This document shows positions 14,690 to 17,664 of a stretch of 17,664 bases of DNA, in pieces. The stretch covers positions 27,980 through 45,643 of the forward strand of contig FR899096.1 in the NCBI GenBank assembly GCA_000437255.1, given 5' to 3'. The DNA comes from Ruminococcus sp. CAG:403 (lineage in GTDB: Bacteria; Bacillota; Clostridia; Oscillospirales; Ruminococcaceae). A program made the position numbers and the translations under genes. The notes under the pieces were generated by a model, which was given only the letters and a program-made list of their open reading frames with translations, searched no databases and had not been told where the DNA came from. Position 1 is the first letter of the stretch. Each line of letters opens with the position of its first letter.

Positions 14690-16920
14690 TATCGGCTGAA
14701 AAAATATTTTCTTCGGTACTGTGTCGGTGTAAGCCCAGTCTCCTTTTTAAACTGCTGCATAAAATAAATCTCATTCTCATAACCGCACCGTTCTGCAATT
14801 TTTTGCACACTGGCGTGACTTTCCCGTAAAAGCTGCTGTGCATAGACAATTCGTGCTGCAATGACATCACTCATGGCACTGACACCAAACTCTTTTTTGT
14901 ATAGGCGCTGAAAATACCCCTGGCTCAGCAGCATAGCATCTGCCATTTGCTGCACCGTCCATTTCTTCTGCGGCTGCTGATAGATTTTTTCCCGCAGTTC
15001 GGTCAGGTTTTTATAGTAAACCGTTTTTCTGCCCTTTTTTTGACGGTATTGCCGCAATTGTTCCTGCGCCAATGCAAAGGCTTGCGGTAAGGAACCCGCT
15101 TTCGTTGGAACCGCACAAAAAAGGCCATAACTGATGGGAAGCGCCGCCGGTGTTCCATCTTTCAACAAATGCCGTGCACAGATTTTCATCAAAATACTGT
15201 GGTATTCTGCTAAAATTTCTTCTGTATACGCCATACATCCAATCAGATAATAATGATCTTCGCCGCAGCGACAGCAAATTTCATTTCTGCGGCAGCAATG
15301 CCGCAGTGCATCTGCAATTGTCAAAATGGCACGATCTCCTTCCTCATAGCCATACTGAAGGTTCCATCCTTTCAGGTCATCCAAATCCACTGCCACAATC
15401 AGTAATTTCTCCTGCTGAATCATAGCCTGTTTGTACAGTTCTTCGGACAATTCCTCCATACCCTTTCGATTGTATAACCCCGTCAAAGGATCTCGAATAG
15501 CCGTCAAATACATACGTCTTTGCAGACGCTGCATATCGTTGCGTCTGCGCATGGCTTCCAAAGAAGTGGAAACATGTTCCACCCAAATCCGAAACAGTTT
15601 GTCAAATGCAATTTGTTCCTTTGTGAAGGAAACGGCAAGATACCCAAAACAGCGATCTGCAAAGTGCAAGGGCAGAAAATAAAAGCAGCTTGGAGCTGCC
15701 TGCTCCTGAAGCGCCGGAATCAAGGCACTTGTTGGAAAGAAAGAATCCTGTTCCAATGCATGCCCCACATCCAAACGATGCACATATATCATTTCCGCAT
15801 AGCCATGCACACGGTAAACAGAACCTTCTAAATTGCTGCTATTCTCCCAGTCCTCGTTGATGCAAATATAGACGTCCTCTACCCCTTGTATGACATAGCG
15901 AAACGAATCCAATGTTCGCAAAAAATCAGTCAGGGTTTCCTGTGAAGAAAGTGCCTGCGCCATATTACAGTTTTGCAGCAAGTCCAGATGGTACTGCTGC
16001 TGTTGCAGCATATTTTTGTACCACTGCATCAATTTGCTGTCCACATCATTGCAGCCGCAGCTTTCTCCCAGCTCCAATTGAATGGGATGCAGCGGAATGG
16101 ATGTACACTCTGTTCCCGTCATTTTTTGATAAAGACGGCACATGCAGGACACACCATAATTGAAATTCTCATCCGACATGGCAGTCACAGACGGTGTGTG
16201 AATGGCATTGGCAGAATAAGAATCATAGCTAACCACTGCAAGATCTTCTGGAACTGAGATACCGTGCTGCATCAATGTATCAATTACGCCCAGTGCCATT
16301 GCTGCATTGGCACAAGCAATGGCATCCGGCCGCTCCAATTCTCCCTGTACAATGCGATTGGCGAATGCTTGTCCGGAAGCTCGCTGAAAGTCTCCGTAAC
16401 ATTCCCATTCCGGGCGAAGCGGAATACCATGCGCCTGCAAAGCGTCCCGATAGCCGAGCAGCCGTTCTTCAGACTGAAAACAACTAGGCAGTCCCGTCAA
16501 ACAAGCAATCTTCCGATGGCCATGCACTTCAATCAAATGCTGCACCAACATCTGAAAGGAACGACGGTCGTTCCAAAACAGTTTGGTTTCGTCCGACCAT
16601 TCATCCTCGGCGTCCAATAGATAGGGCAGATTGGACTGCCTGCAAAAGTCTGTCACCATTTTTCGAAGCGATGGCTTACAAAAAGAATGGGACAGTACAA
16701 TCAACCCATCGATCTCCTGCCAGGGAATCAATTGAAAAATATTTTCTTCTCCTACCTGAAACGGCGTATCCACATCCCGATTGGAAAAAAAGGTAAATGT
16801 GAGCACATCATCCTGCAAAGCATGCGCCTGCTGAATGATGCCGGAAATGGTGCGGCGATGATATTCCGACTGCAAATCCGCCATGAGTACTGCAATTCGT
16901 TTTCTGATTTGCTTTTGCAT
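14689..16920 (-). CDS. AraC-family regulator with LacI-type sugar sensor and degenerate GGDEF domain
   Basis: A 743-residue cytoplasmic one-component regulator. Residues 8-285 form a periplasmic-binding-protein-like sensor as in LacI/XylR proteins (RIAVLMADLQSEYHRRTISG, then HGHRKIACLTG, RPDAIACANAAMALGVIDTL, PEDLAVVSYDS). Residues about 300-455 hold a helical stretch and a GAF-like region. Residues 470-625 are a GGDEF-type domain: DPLTGLYNRKG (477-487) and VDLDDLKGWN are present, but the signature reads CGEDHY (552-557) and the inhibitory RxxD reads RRNE (544-547), so cyclase activity is unlikely. Residues 645-741 are an AraC double helix-turn-helix ending GLTPTQYRRKYF. An in-frame stop just upstream and GAGGAG at 7 nt fix the ATG at 16920. 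It probably controls the adjacent pectin lyase gene in response to a sugar. Confidence 0.92.
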   Translation of the reverse strand: MQKQIRKRIAVLMADLQSEYHRRTISGIIQQAHALQDDVLTFTFFSNRDVDTPFQVGEENIFQLIPWQEIDGLIVLSHSFCKPSLRKMVTDFCRQSNLPYLLDAEDEWSDETKLFWNDRRSFQMLVQHLIEVHGHRKIACLTGLPSCFQSEERLLGYRDALQAHGIPLRPEWECYGDFQRASGQAFANRIVQGELERPDAIACANAAMALGVIDTLMQHGISVPEDLAVVSYDSYSANAIHTPSVTAMSDENFNYGVSCMCRLYQKMTGTECTSIPLHPIQLELGESCGCNDVDSKLMQWYKNMLQQQQYHLDLLQNCNMAQALSSQETLTDFLRTLDSFRYVIQGVEDVYICINEDWENSSNLEGSVYRVHGYAEMIYVHRLDVGHALEQDSFFPTSALIPALQEQAAPSCFYFLPLHFADRCFGYLAVSFTKEQIAFDKLFRIWVEHVSTSLEAMRRRNDMQRLQRRMYLTAIRDPLTGLYNRKGMEELSEELYKQAMIQQEKLLIVAVDLDDLKGWNLQYGYEEGDRAILTIADALRHCCRRNEICCRCGEDHYYLIGCMAYTEEILAEYHSILMKICARHLLKDGTPAALPISYGLFCAVPTKAGSLPQAFALAQEQLRQYRQKKGRKTVYYKNLTELREKIYQQPQKKWTVQQMADAMLLSQGYFQRLYKKEFGVSAMSDVIAARIVYAQQLLRESHASVQKIAERCGYENEIYFMQQFKKETGLTPTQYRRKYFFSR

Positions 16921-16980
16921 TTGTCATTCTCCTCATCTTCGAGCAAAATGGATCCCCCAAGCGCTCCTTTCTTACTGCAT

Positions 16981-17009
16981 ATTATACCATATCTTTCACA
17001 AAATTGGAA
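16981..17009 (-). promoter_or_regulatory. Promoter of the AraC-family regulator gene
   Basis: On the minus strand a perfect TATAAT (16986-16981) is preceded by TGG, forming an extended -10. The -35 position 17 nt upstream holds TTCCAA (17009-17004), a weak match, as extended -10 promoters tolerate. The leader to the ATG at 16920 is about 55 nt, with a GAGGAG ribosome site at its end. Confidence 0.6.
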
Positions 17010-17053
17010 GATATTTTAGATAATATTTTCAAAAAAGTTTGATTTTCCACCAT

Positions 17054-17082
17054 ACATATTTTGTGCGGATCGAACCATACTA
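17054..17082 (+). promoter_or_regulatory. Sigma-G/sigma-F-like promoter before the coat genes
   Basis: CATACTA (17076-17082) matches the forespore sigma-G/F -10 consensus CATnnTA. ACATA (17054-17058), 17 nt upstream, matches the sigma-G -35 (GnATR) except for the first base. The genes downstream are of spore-coat type, which makes forespore control plausible. The leader would be about 98 nt and contains a hairpin. No sigma-A promoter of similar quality is visible here. Confidence 0.45.
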
Positions 17083-17139
17083 GAGAATGTTCCCGGAAAA
17101 AGACAGGCGTTTTTTGCGTGGAGCCGATATAGAGCAGCA

Positions 17140-17158
17140 GCAGACAGCATCTGTCTGC
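17140..17158 (+). other. Hairpin in the leader of the coat genes
   Basis: GCAGACAG (17140-17147) and CTGTCTGC (17151-17158) form a perfect 8-bp stem with a 3-nt loop, ending 16 nt before the AGAGGTG ribosome site. There is no T-tract after it, so it is not a terminator. It may stabilise the mRNA or affect ribosome access. Confidence 0.45.
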
Positions 17159-17186
17159 CGAAACAATAAAAGCAGAGGTGAAGGCA

Positions 17187-17360
17187 ATGACCGGCAAAGA
17201 ATTGTTATATGTAGAAGATGCATTGGGACATGAAAAATATTTTCAGACACAGTGCAAAACCGTAGCCAACCAAATACAGGATGCCACATTAAAAGAATGC
17301 GTACAGCAGATGGCAGAAAAGCATCGTCAAATGTTTCAGACCTTCTACGGATTGTTATAG
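17187..17360 (+). CDS. Small helical protein, probable spore coat partner of CotF
   Basis: A 57-residue protein beginning MTGKELLYVEDALGHEKYF, rich in Gln, Glu and Lys, without signal peptide or membrane segment, and probably two helices. I know of similar small proteins beside CotF-type coat genes in clostridia, but not of a defined function. The start at ATG 17187 fits AGAGGTG at 17174-17180 with 6-nt spacing; the GTG at 17178 lies inside that ribosome site and is unlikely to be the start. It lies 32 bp upstream of the CotF-type gene on the same strand, so the two are probably one unit. Confidence 0.78.
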   Translation: MTGKELLYVEDALGHEKYFQTQCKTVANQIQDATLKECVQQMAEKHRQMFQTFYGLL

Positions 17361-17392
17361 GCAATCCCGTATCCAGAAAGGAGAATGCCCCA

Positions 17393-17641
17393 ATGGAAGA
17401 CAAAGACCTTATGGAAGGTGTCTTGCTGCTGGAGAAAGGTGTCTGTGACCTTTACCTGCATGGCACCATCGAATCCTCTACCAGTCAGGTACACCAGACC
17501 TTTCAGAATGCATTGAATGAGTCCCTCTGTATGCAGGATACCCTGTACGATCAGATGGCAGCAAAGGGATGGTATCCCACAGACCGTGCTGAACAGAACA
17601 AATTGCAGGCAGTCAAGCGCAAATTTCAGGCTATGCCGTAA
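17393..17641 (+). CDS. CotF-type spore coat protein
   Basis: An 82-residue protein of the Coat_F (CotF/YhcQ) family: MEDKDLMEGVLLLEKGVCDLY at the start, then a second helix ending NESLCMQDTLYDQMAAKGWYP and a basic C-terminus. The KGWYP-type motif near residue 60 is typical of the family, which forms part of the spore coat or spore surface and is often present in several copies per genome. The ATG at 17393 follows AAAGGAG with 8-nt spacing; the longer upstream frame overlaps the preceding gene and is not used. The stop lies 23 bp before the window ends, so the operon may continue outside. Confidence 0.87.
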   Translation: MEDKDLMEGVLLLEKGVCDLYLHGTIESSTSQVHQTFQNALNESLCMQDTLYDQMAAKGWYPTDRAEQNKLQAVKRKFQAMP

Positions 17642-17664
17642 CCGTTCCATTTGATTCCCCAAAA

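Overview
The window looks like a chromosomal segment of a Gram-positive, low-to-mid GC anaerobe of the Ruminococcaceae type (Oscillospirales, Bacillota). Four things point there: strong AGGAGG-type ribosome sites with TTGnnn/TATAAT promoters; a paired GlgC/GlgD ADP-glucose pyrophosphorylase; sporulation genes (SpoIIE, CotF-type coat protein); and a dockerin-bearing pectin lyase of the kind made by cellulosome-producing ruminococci. No species name can be supported from the sequence alone.

Layout. (1) Positions 1-1536, + strand: a two-gene unit with an ECF-transporter S component (probably pantothenate uptake) followed by a type III pantothenate kinase homologue, CoaX. An active-site Asp of CoaX appears to be Asn here. 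(2) 1637-1969, +: a short TSCPD/TIGR03905 protein with its own near-consensus sigma-A promoter. It ends in two back-to-back hairpin terminators that separate it from the convergent minus-strand genes. (3) 8841 down to 2125, minus strand: the glycogen operon glgB-glgC-glgD-glgA, then an unknown 222-residue protein whose ribosome site overlaps the glgA stop. The operon has a good extended -10 promoter, a striking 35-bp double palindrome upstream, stem-loops between glgB and glgC, and a terminator-like hairpin between glgD and glgA. (4) 11211-8968, minus: SpoIIE, the membrane PP2C phosphatase that activates sigma F. (5) 14541-11470, minus: a 1023-residue PL11 rhamnogalacturonan lyase with tandem ricin-type domains, a Thr-rich linker and a dockerin. 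Its 5' end looks damaged: no usable start and no signal-peptide core. (6) 16920-14689, minus: a 743-residue regulator fusing a LacI-type sugar-binding domain, a GAF-like region, a degenerate GGDEF domain and a C-terminal AraC DNA-binding domain. (7) 17187-17641, +: two small genes, the second a CotF-type spore coat protein, preceded by a sigma-G/F-like promoter.

How it fits together. GlgC/GlgD make ADP-glucose, GlgA polymerises it and GlgB branches it, so the central block is a complete glycogen synthesis pathway. No degradation genes are in the window. SpoIIE directly upstream and the coat genes nearby suggest a spore former; a link between glycogen storage and sporulation is only suggested by position. 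The AraC-type regulator and the lyase are consecutive on one strand with no visible terminator between them, so the regulator probably senses a sugar related to pectin breakdown. The most unusual items are the three-module regulator, the double palindrome before glgB, the decayed 5' end of the lyase gene, and the CoaX active-site change.
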